11,598 bases of DNA from Coriobacteriales bacterium (GCA_031268525.1 JAIRXA010000111.1:1-11598); one strand, 5' to 3'. Positions 1 to 8,033 are shown, numbered from the stretch's first letter. Program-made: numbers and translations. Notes: a model not told the origin generated them from the sequence alone.

Positions 1-290
1 ATGAAGGGACCGAGAAGAGCCCCCGGGATTGAGTTCAGGCCCATGCCTGCCGCCAGAACAACCACGTTGGAGGTTGTGACGGTCAGGTGCCAGATCAGGG
101 AATAGCCTGCGGCGAAGGATGCCAGAAAGGAGACCGCAACCGAAGCAAAGAGGATGACGAGGATGGACTTCCAGCGCTCGGGCACCGGCGTACCATGTGC
201 GGTCAGATGGCCGCTGAGTTGCTCAAGCGATTCTGCATTCGCCGCCGCTCCCTGCCCTTCGGGTGATTGCGTTTTGATTGCATCAGACAT
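1..290 (-). CDS. MFS transporter, N-terminal fragment (cut by window edge)
   Basis: The reading frame starts at an ATG at 288-290 and runs off the left edge after about 96 codons. A hydrophilic tail of about 40 residues comes first. A hydrophobic helix (about 42-67, with SLIWHLT) follows, then a second one (about 74-96) ending in GALLGPF. An xxLLGPFAG-type turn after helix 2 is typical of the macrolide-efflux-like (DHA3) branch of the major facilitator superfamily, so the likely role is export of a small molecule or drug across the cytoplasmic membrane. The substrate cannot be read from this fragment. The start overlaps the radical SAM stop by 8 bases (ATGTCTGA), and a GGAG at 297-300 lies 6 bases upstream, so translational coupling is likely. 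Family assignment is fairly likely, subfamily less so. Confidence 0.72.
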   Translation of the reverse strand, partial: MSDAIKTQSPEGQGAAANAESLEQLSGHLTAHGTPVPERWKSILVILFASVAVSFLASFAAGYSLIWHLTVTTSNVVVLAAGMGLNSIPGALLGPF

Positions 291-1158
291 GAAGGACTCC
301 ACTCAGATCAAAATCAGGTATGAAGCTCTCACTGGCAGCGTCGCCAACCTGCATGAAACTGTTGCGTATCCCCAGGTCAAGGGCGAAGTTGACCAGAGAA
401 TCATAGTCGTCTGCAGAAACCGTGCACCCAAGCTCAGGGTAGCGACCTTTAATGTCTGGCAGAGGCGTATACTGACTCATCAGGCTGTAGCTTGCCGCAT
501 TGCCACAGATTTCATAGGACAGCTCAAGCGCCCGTTTGGCATCGGCCAGATGATCGGGCAAGAGCAGGATCCGAACGATGAGGGCGCCCGGAGTCGCCTG
601 ATGCATCTGACGCAGCGCCCGAGCGGCAACCCTGGGGTAATCGCGTGCCGCAGAGTAGCGCTCGGCCAGCTCGCCGCTGGCATAGCGAAAATCCGCGAGC
701 CAGATATCTATGTGATCAGCGAGCATCTCTATCGTCTCCACATTCTCATACGTACTGGTATTCCAGACCACGGGCAGTCCCAAGCCCTCGTCTCGAGCAC
801 GACGTAGGGCCTCAATGATCTGTGGTGCGTAGTGTGTGCCTGTCACCAGATTTATGTTTTCGGCACCCTGCGTCTGAAGCTCAAGGAATATCTGCGCCAG
901 CCGTTCGACACTGATGACCACACCGACCCGCCCACTGGAGAGCGCCTGGTTTTGGCAGTAGACACAGTGTAAGGGACAGTTTGAGAAGAATACCGTGCCA
1001 CTGCCGCCAGAACCGCTGAGAGGCGGTTCCTCCCAGAAGTGCAGGGCCGCCCGAGCTACGCGTAGGGTGGCATCGGCCCCGCAAAAGCCACGCTCACCTT
1101 CAAGACGCCGGGCCCCGCACTGCCGTGGACAAAGCCTGCAAGCGCCTGCAATCGTCAA
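283..1158 (-). CDS. PflX-type radical SAM protein (putative pyruvate formate-lyase activating enzyme-like)
   Basis: This 291-residue protein has the radical SAM cluster motif CPLHCVYC (Cys61, 65, 68), which binds the 4Fe-4S cluster and S-adenosylmethionine. An N-terminal cysteine group (Cys7, 10, 14, 26; CRLCPRQC...GFCG) matches COG1313/PflX proteins. Family signatures run in order: ALHFWEEPPLSG (39-49), GTVFFSNC, NINLVTGTHYAPQI, VWNTSTYENVET, DIWLADFRY, MSQYTPLP and, near the end, ESFIPDF. These proteins resemble glycyl-radical activases, but their real substrate is not established and no glycyl-radical enzyme is encoded here. The start is a TTG at 1156-1158; no ATG or GTG lies in frame between it and the thrS stop. 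The gene begins 14 bases after thrS, so it is probably co-transcribed, and it overlaps the MFS gene. Family is certain, function is not. Confidence 0.9.
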   Translation of the reverse strand: MTIAGACRLCPRQCGARRLEGERGFCGADATLRVARAALHFWEEPPLSGSGGSGTVFFSNCPLHCVYCQNQALSSGRVGVVISVERLAQIFLELQTQGAENINLVTGTHYAPQIIEALRRARDEGLGLPVVWNTSTYENVETIEMLADHIDIWLADFRYASGELAERYSAARDYPRVAARALRQMHQATPGALIVRILLLPDHLADAKRALELSYEICGNAASYSLMSQYTPLPDIKGRYPELGCTVSADDYDSLVNFALDLGIRNSFMQVGDAASESFIPDFDLSGVLHV

Positions 1159-1172
1159 GTACGCCTGCTTCT

Positions 1173-3089
1173 TCAGACGCGGGCATCTTTGATGATCTGG
1201 GCAAAATCCGCAAGCGGCATACTACCCTGATCGCCTTCGCGCCGCTCGCGAACGCTGACCTCAACAGCCTCGGCCTCTCTGTCGCCGACGATAAGCATGA
1301 AGGGTATCTGCTGCATCTGCGCCTTGGCGATCTTGGCACGCATTGGTTCGTTGCTGTCAAAGACCTCCACGCGCCCACCAGCCTTGCTCAGGACCTCTTT
1401 TACCTCAAAGGCATAGTCGTTGTGGCGGTCGGCAATGGGGATGACGGCGACCTGCACAGGCGCAAGCCACAGGGGCAGGGCACCCGCGTAGTGCTCGATC
1501 AGTATCCCGAGAAAACGTTCGATCGAGCCAAAGATAGCACGATGGAGCATCCACGGCTGCTCGGTTCCGTTATCGGAGGTGCGATAGCTGAGGTCAAAAC
1601 GCTCTGGGAAGTTAAAGTCCACCTGAATGGTCGAACACTGCCAGGTGCGTCCGATGGCATCTTTGACCTTGATATCGATTTTGGGTCCATAGAAGGCGCC
1701 GTCACCCTCGTTGATCTCATAGGCCAGACCATGCGCCGCGCAGGCAGCCTTGAGCGTATCGGTGGCGATCTCCCATTTCTCATCGTCGCCGATGGACTTC
1801 TCCGGTCGAGTCGATATTTCGGCGGTATAGGAGAAGCCAAAGGTGTTCATGATATGATCGACAAGATCGAGGATGGCGACGATCTCGTCGAGCAACTGAT
1901 CGGTACGACAGAAGATGTGGGCGTCGTCCTGCGTAAAGCCGCGGGCGCGCAGCAGGCCGTGTACCACGCCACTCATCTCGTGGCGATAGACGGTACCAAA
2001 CTCAAAGAAACGCAGCGGCAGATCGCGATAGGAACGCAACTCATTGCCGTAGAGCAGCACATGCCCCGGGCAGTTCATCGGTTTAACGCCATACTCAGTC
2101 AGCTTGCTCTTATCCTTCTCCTCCGATTCGTCGATGGAGAAAAAGTACATGTTATCCTGGTAGAAGTAGTAATGCCCGCTTTGCTTCCAGACGTCGGCGT
2201 TGTAGATATGCGGGGTGATGACTTCCTCGTAACCGCGCTCATACAGGTCGCGACGCAACCACTCCTGCAGCGTACGGATGATGCGTGCGCCATGCGGCAG
2301 ATACAGCGGCAGGCCGACACCAGCCCGCTCATCCATCATGTAGATGCCCAGCTCCCGGCCGAGCTTGCGATGGTCTCGCTTCTCCGCTTCCTCGATACGA
2401 GTCAGATAGGCTTCGAGGTCCTTTTGAGAAAACCAGGCGGTGCCATAGATGCGCTGGAGCATTTGTCGCTCGCTGTCGCCGCGCCAGTAGGCTCCGGCGA
2501 GCTTCGTGAGCTTAAAGGCCGCGCTCAGACCGGTATGGGGAATATGCGGACCACGGCAGAGGTCGAGAAAACTACCCTGCTGATAGACAGAGATCGTCGC
2601 GTCGGCGGAAAGCTCGTTGATGAGCTCGAGCTTGAGGGGCTGCGTAGCAAAGAGCTCTCGGGCCTCATTGCGCGAGACCTCCCGACGCGAGAAGGGCCGC
2701 GCCTCGGCAACAATGACGTGCATGCGTTGCTCGATCGCCTCCACATCATCGGGCGTGAAAGGACGGCCTATTTCGATATCGTAGTAAAAGCCGTCTTCAA
2801 TGTCTGGACCGATTCCGAATTGTGCGCCCTCAAAGAGCTCGGCAACTGCCTCGGCCATGATGTGAGCCATCGAATGACGCAGAATTCTGAGCGCTTCGGG
2901 TGAGCGGGAGGTGATGATCTCAACGGTGGCATTCGCGGGGACAGCAGCACTCAGATCGACCAACACGTCATCGACCTTGCCCGCCAGGGCAGCCTTGGCC
3001 AGACCTGCGCCGATCGCCGCCGCCACATCGGCAAGGGTCGAGCCGTCCGGCATCTCTTTACTGGAACCGTCGAGAAGCTTGATGTTCAT
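1173..3089 (-). CDS. thrS: Threonyl-tRNA synthetase
   Basis: This 638-residue class II synthetase (E. coli ThrS has 642) charges tRNA-Thr in the cytoplasm. An N-terminal TGS domain (about 1-62) comes first. The editing domain follows, with HSMAH (His72, His76) and CRGPH (Cys178, His182), matching the deacylation site that removes mischarged serine. The catalytic core carries MNCPGH (Cys340), DDAH (His391) and MLHRA (His516), the three ligands of the threonine-recognising zinc. Motif 2 lies around FGTVYRHEMSG and motif 3 at GSIERFLGILIEHYAG. The C-terminal anticodon-binding domain starts near 543 (APVQVAVIPI). The domain set is complete, with no truncation. The ATG has AGGA a few bases upstream. 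The gene starts 40 bases after the zinc-ribbon gene and 14 bases before the radical SAM gene. No T-box element was seen upstream. Confidence 0.98.
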   Translation of the reverse strand: MNIKLLDGSSKEMPDGSTLADVAAAIGAGLAKAALAGKVDDVLVDLSAAVPANATVEIITSRSPEALRILRHSMAHIMAEAVAELFEGAQFGIGPDIEDGFYYDIEIGRPFTPDDVEAIEQRMHVIVAEARPFSRREVSRNEARELFATQPLKLELINELSADATISVYQQGSFLDLCRGPHIPHTGLSAAFKLTKLAGAYWRGDSERQMLQRIYGTAWFSQKDLEAYLTRIEEAEKRDHRKLGRELGIYMMDERAGVGLPLYLPHGARIIRTLQEWLRRDLYERGYEEVITPHIYNADVWKQSGHYYFYQDNMYFFSIDESEEKDKSKLTEYGVKPMNCPGHVLLYGNELRSYRDLPLRFFEFGTVYRHEMSGVVHGLLRARGFTQDDAHIFCRTDQLLDEIVAILDLVDHIMNTFGFSYTAEISTRPEKSIGDDEKWEIATDTLKAACAAHGLAYEINEGDGAFYGPKIDIKVKDAIGRTWQCSTIQVDFNFPERFDLSYRTSDNGTEQPWMLHRAIFGSIERFLGILIEHYAGALPLWLAPVQVAVIPIADRHNDYAFEVKEVLSKAGGRVEVFDSNEPMRAKIAKAQMQQIPFMLIVGDREAEAVEVSVRERREGDQGSMPLADFAQIIKDARV

Positions 3090-3129
3090 GGGTATTCCTG
3101 TCCCCTGGTAGCGCGAGCTTTATCGTAAA

Positions 3130-3567
3130 CTATTTTTGCACTGGTGTGCAGCAGTAGGGGCAGACGGACCAATCCGGGTTCAGAGCATGCCCGCAGCTGG
3201 TGCACTCATTCTTAAGCTGGGTGCCACAGCGCGGACACATCAGATACTCACGTTCCACCGGATAGCCACATTTGCCACACTCACCATATTTCATCAACTC
3301 ACGCTGCTTGAGCGTGAAGTCGAGATCCTGCTCGTCACGATCCGACAGTAACATCGGTGGGCGCAGCATCGAATACGCAAAGGCCCCAACAAAGGGGATG
3401 AGCGCGATAATGCCCCAGATGACCGGGTTTGAGCCGCGCAGATAGGCGTCGCGAATGACCCAGATGATCGATACGAGGTAGAAGACACCAACGATGATGA
3501 CGATGACAACACCGAACATTCGCATCTCCGGTGTGATGATCGAATTAAGAATATCACTGAAATCCAT
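3130..3567 (-). CDS. Small membrane protein with double zinc ribbon
   Basis: This 145-residue protein has two predicted membrane helices (about 17-38 and 48-67). They are joined by a short basic loop (VIRDAYLRGSN) resembling the two-helix module at the N-terminus of phospholipase D/cardiolipin synthase-like proteins. A charged linker (71-95) leads to two CxxC-CxxC zinc ribbons: Cys97/100 with Cys111/114, and Cys122/125 with Cys136/139, with an extra Cys140. No catalytic domain is visible. A membrane anchor with a soluble zinc-ribbon module suggests protein or nucleic-acid binding near the membrane, but the function is unknown. It is the first gene after the promoter at 3640-3668 and lies 40 bases before thrS. 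The ATG at 3565-3567 has AAGGG about six bases upstream. Confidence 0.85.
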   Translation of the reverse strand: MDFSDILNSIITPEMRMFGVVIVIIVGVFYLVSIIWVIRDAYLRGSNPVIWGIIALIPFVGAFAYSMLRPPMLLSDRDEQDLDFTLKQRELMKYGECGKCGYPVEREYLMCPRCGTQLKNECTSCGHALNPDWSVCPYCCTPVQK

Positions 3568-3639
3568 GAAAAGCCCTTTTCTCTGATCTTGTTCTTCCTG
3601 TATTTCGCCAAAGGCGTCACCAAGCGCGATAACTGCACT

Positions 3640-3668
3640 ATTTTAGCAGAATACATGCAGTATGTAGA
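3640..3668 (-). promoter_or_regulatory. Sigma-70-type extended -10 promoter for the zinc-ribbon/thrS/radical SAM/MFS unit
   Basis: Read on the minus strand, a TAAAAT -10 box (3640-3645) is preceded by TGC (3646-3648), an extended -10 element. A TCTACA -35 (3663-3668, four of six matches to TTGACA) follows at exactly 17 bases. Predicted transcription would start near 3632, giving a leader of about 65 bases before the zinc-ribbon ATG. It lies in the 175-base gap after folC, so this cluster need not depend on valS-folC transcription. Assigned by consensus only. Confidence 0.6.
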
Positions 3669-3693
3669 GGAGTCGTTGCCGTGAGGTCATGGG

Positions 3694-3716
3694 GCCGGAG
3701 TTCGTGCCGGAGTTCG
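3694..3716. repeat. Short tandem direct repeat downstream of folC
   Basis: The 11-base unit GCCGGAGTTCG occurs twice, at 3694-3704 and 3706-3716 (period 12), between the folC stop and the promoter at 3640-3668. It does not form a terminator hairpin and no function is evident. No convincing terminator was found for folC in this gap. Confidence 0.6.
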
Positions 3717-3742
3717 CAGGGCTGATGCTCTCTATCCCCTCC

Positions 3743-5041
3743 TCAGGCAGAAGTCGCCATCGCCCAGGCCTTGGCTTCGCCGACGATGGTGATGGAGCCG
3801 GTAACGATGCTCGGTATTCTTTCAGTACTCAGATCCTCAAGGGCTTTCGCCACACTCGAAAATACACGGGGCATGCGACCGCTCCGCTGTGCAACGAGGG
3901 CCGCGAGCTCGTCGGCAGGGATGGCGCGCGGCGAGGCGCTTTGGGTCACGGCGATCCTGTCAAACCGTGGCGCCAGGGCGTCGATGATGCCTCCCGCGTC
4001 CTTATCGGACAGAATCCCGAGCAACAGGAGTGTATCCGCAGTGACCAGTCCACTTGCCTGCAGAGCTGCGTCCAGTGTCCGTGCCGATTTGGGATTATGG
4101 GCGGCATCGATAAGCAGTAGGGGTTCTGCGCGCAAGGTCTCAAAGCGCCCGGGAATGATGAGGTGTTCTAACGCGTGCCTGATGGTGCCAGAATCCAGAG
4201 TATGGGCCAAAGCCGCCTCGGTCGCCGCAATCGCCGTACAGATATTCACCTGCTGGTAGGAAGGAAACGGGGGCGGAAGAAGGATGGGGTCGAGAGAAGG
4301 CTCGTGCTCCCCCACCACGGAGGAACTGATGCCCAACTCAACCAGGGAGTCTGTCCCTACAAGGGAACAGCGCGAATGGATCACCTTCAGTGCTTCTTCG
4401 GGTATCCCGGGGCCCAAGACGACTTTGCTTCCGGGTTTGATAATCGCAGCTTTCTCCGCAGCTATCTGGGCGAAGGTGTCACCCAGGATGGCGGTGTGAT
4501 CAAGTCCGATGCCGGTAATCACGGCGACAGAAGGATCGACGACGCTTGTGGCGTCCCAACGTCCGCCGAGCCCACATTCGAGCACGGCATAATCGACCTG
4601 CTCACGCGCAAACAAGCAGAAGGCGGCGGCGGTCAGCAGCTCAAACTCGGTAACCTGAGCGATACTCCCCTCCTCAATCAGGCGCTTTGCCGTCTCGTGG
4701 GCGATCAGTACCGCCGAAGCGAAGTCAGCGCGCGAGACGACTTTGTTTCCGATCTCGATGCGTTCCTCGTAAAAGACCAGTTCAGGCGAGGTATACAGTC
4801 CGACTTTGAGTCCCAGCTCGCCCAAGAGGGCTGCGATGAAGCGCACGGTGGAGGACTTGCCGTTGGTTCCGGCAACCTGAATACTGGGATAGCATCGATG
4901 CGGGTCACCGAGCTCATGCAGAATGCAAGTGATCGGTTCCAGGGAGGGATCGATCCCAAAGCTCAAGGCCTCGTTGAGCAGCGCAAGCGCCTGCTCGTAG
5001 GGGGTGTTGGAGTTCATCAAACTCGTTTTGGATTCGCTCAT
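3743..5041 (-). CDS. folC: Folylpolyglutamate synthase / dihydrofolate synthase
   Basis: This Mur-ligase-family enzyme adds glutamate to folates with ATP, keeping them in the cell, and may also form dihydrofolate from dihydropteroate. From the chosen start it has 432 residues, normal for FolC. It shows the P-loop VAGTNGKSST (56-65), TEFELLT (131-137), ECGLGGRWDAT (155-165), GLDHTAILG (about 179-187) and EKAAIIKPG (196-204; the lysine matches the carbamylated lysine). C-terminal signatures PGRFET, LLIDAAHNPKS and GSITIVGEAKA are also present. The frame is open further upstream into valS, but those residues look nothing like FolC, so an ATG at 5039-5041 (MSESKTSL) is chosen. ATG at 5015-5017 (MNSNTPYE) is the alternative; neither has a strong Shine-Dalgarno. 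It begins 22 bases after valS, so the two are probably one operon. Confidence 0.95.
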   Translation of the reverse strand: MSESKTSLMNSNTPYEQALALLNEALSFGIDPSLEPITCILHELGDPHRCYPSIQVAGTNGKSSTVRFIAALLGELGLKVGLYTSPELVFYEERIEIGNKVVSRADFASAVLIAHETAKRLIEEGSIAQVTEFELLTAAAFCLFAREQVDYAVLECGLGGRWDATSVVDPSVAVITGIGLDHTAILGDTFAQIAAEKAAIIKPGSKVVLGPGIPEEALKVIHSRCSLVGTDSLVELGISSSVVGEHEPSLDPILLPPPFPSYQQVNICTAIAATEAALAHTLDSGTIRHALEHLIIPGRFETLRAEPLLLIDAAHNPKSARTLDAALQASGLVTADTLLLLGILSDKDAGGIIDALAPRFDRIAVTQSASPRAIPADELAALVAQRSGRMPRVFSSVAKALEDLSTERIPSIVTGSITIVGEAKAWAMATSA

Positions 5042-5063
5042 AGATCTGCCCGTCGTCTGAAGG

Positions 5064-7856
5064 CTAGAGGGAGGCCAGCTGCTCGTCGATCTGTTCAAGG
5101 GCCACGGTGAGATCAGCGGCATCGCCGCGGGTCTTTTCCACGACTTCGGGGGCTGCTTTGGCAAGAAAGCCCTCGTTCGCAAGCTTCTTCTCCAGGCGTT
5201 CAAAATCGACGGCCAGCTTTGCGCGCCTCTCTTCCAAACGTCTCCGCTCCGCATCGAAATCAACGAGACCTTCCAAAATGACAGAGATCTCCATGCCCTG
5301 TGTGATGCTCACCGTTGACTGGGGCGGCTTGATCGCATCGACTGCAACCACAAAATGTCCCAGGCGCGCCATGTTCTGCAGTTGGAGAGTCTGATTCTTC
5401 AGCTCTTCGGCTTTGGCGGCCGCACTCGGACCCGTCGTCTTGACGACGACATCCAGCTCCTGTCGCGGCGAGATACCATAGCGAGCACGAGCGCTCCGGA
5501 CAGCGGTGACCACCGCGCAGAAGGCCTCGACCGAACGCTCGGCCTCCTCGTCGATGTAGGAGGCAAGCTCGGCGCCACAGGGCATGTGTGCCACCATCAG
5601 GGAGGGGCAGGTATCACCCTGGGGCAGAGCTAACCAGATGCGCTCGGTAATGAAGGGCATGAAGGGATGCAGCAGACGCAGAGCGGTATCGAGCACAAAG
5701 ACGAGGGTGTGTTCGGCAGCTCTTCGCTGCTCGCCGCCCTGAGCGAGCTGACCTTTTGCAAACTCGATGTACCAGTCACAGAACTCGTTCCAGAAAAAGG
5801 CGTAGAGCAGGCGCGCCACCGCTCCAAAGTCAAATCCCTCACGGCCGTCGTCCAGCTCAGCAGTCAGGCGTGCCAGTCGTGAGAGAATCCACCGATCGGC
5901 GAGCGTCAGTGGCTCAGGGGCGACGCGCGCGGTCGGAGGGTGCGCGTCGGAATCCAGATTCATCAAAACGAAGCGAGCGGCATTCCATATCTTGGTCGCG
6001 AAGTTGCGATAGACGCCCAGCTTCTCGCGGTCAAACTTCATATCCTGTGTGCCCGTCACCTGGATGGCGAGGCCGAAGCGCATGGCGTCGGCGCCATACT
6101 CGGCGATCAGCTCCATCGGGTCGATACCATTGCCGCGCGACTTGCTCATGATGTTGCCAAATTTATCGAGCACGGTGGGATGAATGATGACATCGTGGAA
6201 GGGTACTGCCCCATCAAGGAAGTACATCGAGCTCATCACCATGCGCGCGACCCATAAAAAGATGATGTCGCGAGCAGTGGAGAGCACCTGCGTTGGGTAG
6301 TTCGCGGCGAGCTCGGGCCAGGCAGCAAGCGTGGCGGGAGTGGCTTTGGGGGTGGCAGGAGCGACGCCAGGGGCGACGAGGGGAGCGCCGTCAGAGGTGT
6401 CGGACACCGCATCCCCTGGCCAACCCTGTGTGGCGAAGGGCCACAGCTGCGAGGAAAACCAGGTATCGAGCACGTCCTCGTCCTGGCGCAGCGGCGCACC
6501 ACAGACCGGGCAGAGAGCGGCGTCAACCTCCAGAGCATCGGTCCATCCGCAGGCGTCGCAATAAAACACCGGGATGCGATGACCCCACCACAACTGACGC
6601 GAGATGCACCAGTCGCGGATGTTTTCCATCCAATGGAAGTAGATATTTTCCCAACGGCGCGGATTAAAGATCACGCGCCCATCACGAACGGCCTCAATCG
6701 CCGGAGCCGCCAGCTCCTTCATCGAGACAAACCACTGCTCGGAGGCCCAGGGCTCAATGGTGGTATCGCAGCGATAGCAGTGACCCACGGCATGATCGTG
6801 CTCATCCACATGATCGAGTAGACCCAGCTCGTCAAAGGCTGCGACGATCGCTTCGCGCGCCTGCTCGCGCGAAAGCCCGACAAAACGCCCGCCGTTCTCA
6901 TTGATATGCGCGTCGGCGGTCAGGATATTGATCTGCTCCAGCCCATGACGCACACCCATCTCAAAGTCATTGGGGTCATGCGCCGGGGTCACCTTCACTG
7001 CACCGGTGCCGAACTCCCTGTCCACATAATCGTCGGCAAAGACCGGGACCACCCGATCTACCAGAGGCAGTCGCACCTGCGCGCCAGTCGCCACCAGCGA
7101 CCGATAGCGCTCATCATCGGGGTTGACGGCCACACCGGTATCGCCAAGCATCGTCTCCGGACGGGTCGTTGCGACCACAAGATACTCATAGCCTGCCACC
7201 GGTTTGACCAAAGGATAACGCAGGTGCCACAGATGCCCAGCTTCATCGGCATGCTCCACCTCATCGTCGGCCAGAGCGGTCGTACACCGAGGGCACCAGT
7301 TGATGATGCGTAAGCCGCGATAAATCAATCCGTTTTGATACCAATCGACAAACACTCGTCGGATCGCCTGTGCGTATTCCGCATCCATCGTAAACTGCTC
7401 GTCAGCATAGTCGCAGGAACAACCCATGCCTTTGAGCTGCTCAATGATCGTAGAGCCGTATTCGCGCCGCCACTCCCAGCAGGCGTCGACAAAGGCTTCA
7501 CGCCCGAGGTCAAAGCGGGTCTTGCCTTCGGCGGCGAGCTTTTGCTCCACCTTGTTCTGTGTGGCGATACCGGCGTGGTCGGTGCCGACGATCCACCGCG
7601 TCGGACGGCCCTGCATCCGCGCACGACGAATGAGGATGTCCTGAAGGGTATTGTTGAGGGCGTGGCCCATGTGCAGCATACCGGTAACATTGGGCGGCGG
7701 AATGACGATGGTGTAGGGAGGCTTGGACGGGTCGGCAAAGCCGGCAGCATCGCGCCTGAAGTAGCCCGCATCATTCCAGGCGGCAAACAACGCCCCTTCG
7801 ATCTGAGAAGGCTCGTAGCTCTTGGGCAACTCAATCTCGATCTTGGACTCCGCCAT
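5064..7856 (-). CDS. valS: Valyl-tRNA synthetase
   Basis: This 930-residue class I synthetase charges tRNA-Val. The HIGH motif appears as HMGH (62-65) after PPPNVTG, and the KMSKS loop as IMSKS (569-573), with Ile in place of the first Lys. The CP1 editing domain (about 190-430) carries TTRPETMLGDT and GTGAVKVTPAHDPND, which clears mischarged threonine. Zinc-type cysteine pairs are at 188/191, 360/363, 433/436 and 449/452. The anticodon-binding domain follows from about 650. The C-terminal arm (about 866-930) is charged and heptad-like, the usual ValRS coiled coil. An Ala/Pro/Thr-rich stretch at about 481-520 looks like an insertion. The ATG at 7854-7856 has AAGGAG about ten bases upstream. 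Downstream folC follows after 22 bases; no T-box was found. Confidence 0.98.
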   Translation of the reverse strand: MAESKIEIELPKSYEPSQIEGALFAAWNDAGYFRRDAAGFADPSKPPYTIVIPPPNVTGMLHMGHALNNTLQDILIRRARMQGRPTRWIVGTDHAGIATQNKVEQKLAAEGKTRFDLGREAFVDACWEWRREYGSTIIEQLKGMGCSCDYADEQFTMDAEYAQAIRRVFVDWYQNGLIYRGLRIINWCPRCTTALADDEVEHADEAGHLWHLRYPLVKPVAGYEYLVVATTRPETMLGDTGVAVNPDDERYRSLVATGAQVRLPLVDRVVPVFADDYVDREFGTGAVKVTPAHDPNDFEMGVRHGLEQINILTADAHINENGGRFVGLSREQAREAIVAAFDELGLLDHVDEHDHAVGHCYRCDTTIEPWASEQWFVSMKELAAPAIEAVRDGRVIFNPRRWENIYFHWMENIRDWCISRQLWWGHRIPVFYCDACGWTDALEVDAALCPVCGAPLRQDEDVLDTWFSSQLWPFATQGWPGDAVSDTSDGAPLVAPGVAPATPKATPATLAAWPELAANYPTQVLSTARDIIFLWVARMVMSSMYFLDGAVPFHDVIIHPTVLDKFGNIMSKSRGNGIDPMELIAEYGADAMRFGLAIQVTGTQDMKFDREKLGVYRNFATKIWNAARFVLMNLDSDAHPPTARVAPEPLTLADRWILSRLARLTAELDDGREGFDFGAVARLLYAFFWNEFCDWYIEFAKGQLAQGGEQRRAAEHTLVFVLDTALRLLHPFMPFITERIWLALPQGDTCPSLMVAHMPCGAELASYIDEEAERSVEAFCAVVTAVRSARARYGISPRQELDVVVKTTGPSAAAKAEELKNQTLQLQNMARLGHFVVAVDAIKPPQSTVSITQGMEISVILEGLVDFDAERRRLEERRAKLAVDFERLEKKLANEGFLAKAAPEVVEKTRGDAADLTVALEQIDEQLASL

Positions 7857-7940
7857 CGTCGGATGTCTCCTTTACTGCCAGTCTTTCCGTGGCCTGAAAC
7901 AGGGAGCGGCTCACCACAGGGCAAACCGATACATCCGGCT

Positions 7941-7970
7941 ATTATACCCAGTCATTCGCTACGGTGGGGA
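7941..7970 (-). promoter_or_regulatory. Probable valS-folC promoter
   Basis: A perfect TATAAT -10 box lies at 7941-7946 on the minus strand. The best -35 candidate, TCCCCA at 7965-7970 (18-base spacing), is weak with three of six matches. Transcription would start near 7934 and leave a leader of about 78 bases. The -35 region lies inside the inverted repeat at 7960-7986. The -10 is convincing, the -35 is not. Confidence 0.55.
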
Positions 7971-7986
7971 GCATATCCTCACCGTA
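7960..7986. repeat. 27-base inverted repeat over the valS -35 region
   Basis: TACGGTGGGGA (7960-7970) and TCCTCACCGTA (7976-7986) form an 11-base dyad around GCATA, with one G-T mismatch/wobble. It overlaps the -35 region of the TATAAT promoter, so it could be an operator for a dimeric regulator. It could also be a second hairpin in tandem with the terminator at 7991-8033. No U-run follows on either strand. Confidence 0.6.
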
Positions 7987-7990
7987 GTCA

Positions 7991-8033
7991 ACCAGAAGGC
8001 CCCCCGGCTGGTCGCCACGGGAGGCCTTCTGGT
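7991..8033 (-). terminator. Terminator hairpin after the flavoprotein-cytochrome operon
   Basis: ACCAGAAGGCC (7991-8001) is perfectly complementary to GGCCTTCTGGT (8023-8033). Inside it, a bulged A precedes three further G-C pairs (8002-8004 with 8019-8021). It lies 89 bases after the cytochrome stop and before the valS promoter, where a terminator is expected. There is no long U-run, only a U-rich 3' arm, so it may terminate modestly. Confidence 0.6.

Noticed and set aside
1125..2903. 592-codon open frame on the plus strand opposite thrS
   Set aside because: It is fully antisense to an unmistakable full-length thrS and has no recognisable domain; long antisense frames are common in G+C-rich genes.
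3568..3742. Terminator after folC
   Set aside because: Only a direct repeat and a promoter were found; there is no stable hairpin followed by a T-run on the minus strand.
4175..5110. 311-codon plus-strand frame opposite folC and the valS end
   Set aside because: It is antisense to conserved FolC motifs and shows no recognisable protein features.
5042..5263. N-terminal extension of the folC frame into valS
   Set aside because: Those residues are unlike FolC and come from out-of-frame valS sequence; a FolC-like start exists at 5041 (or 5017).
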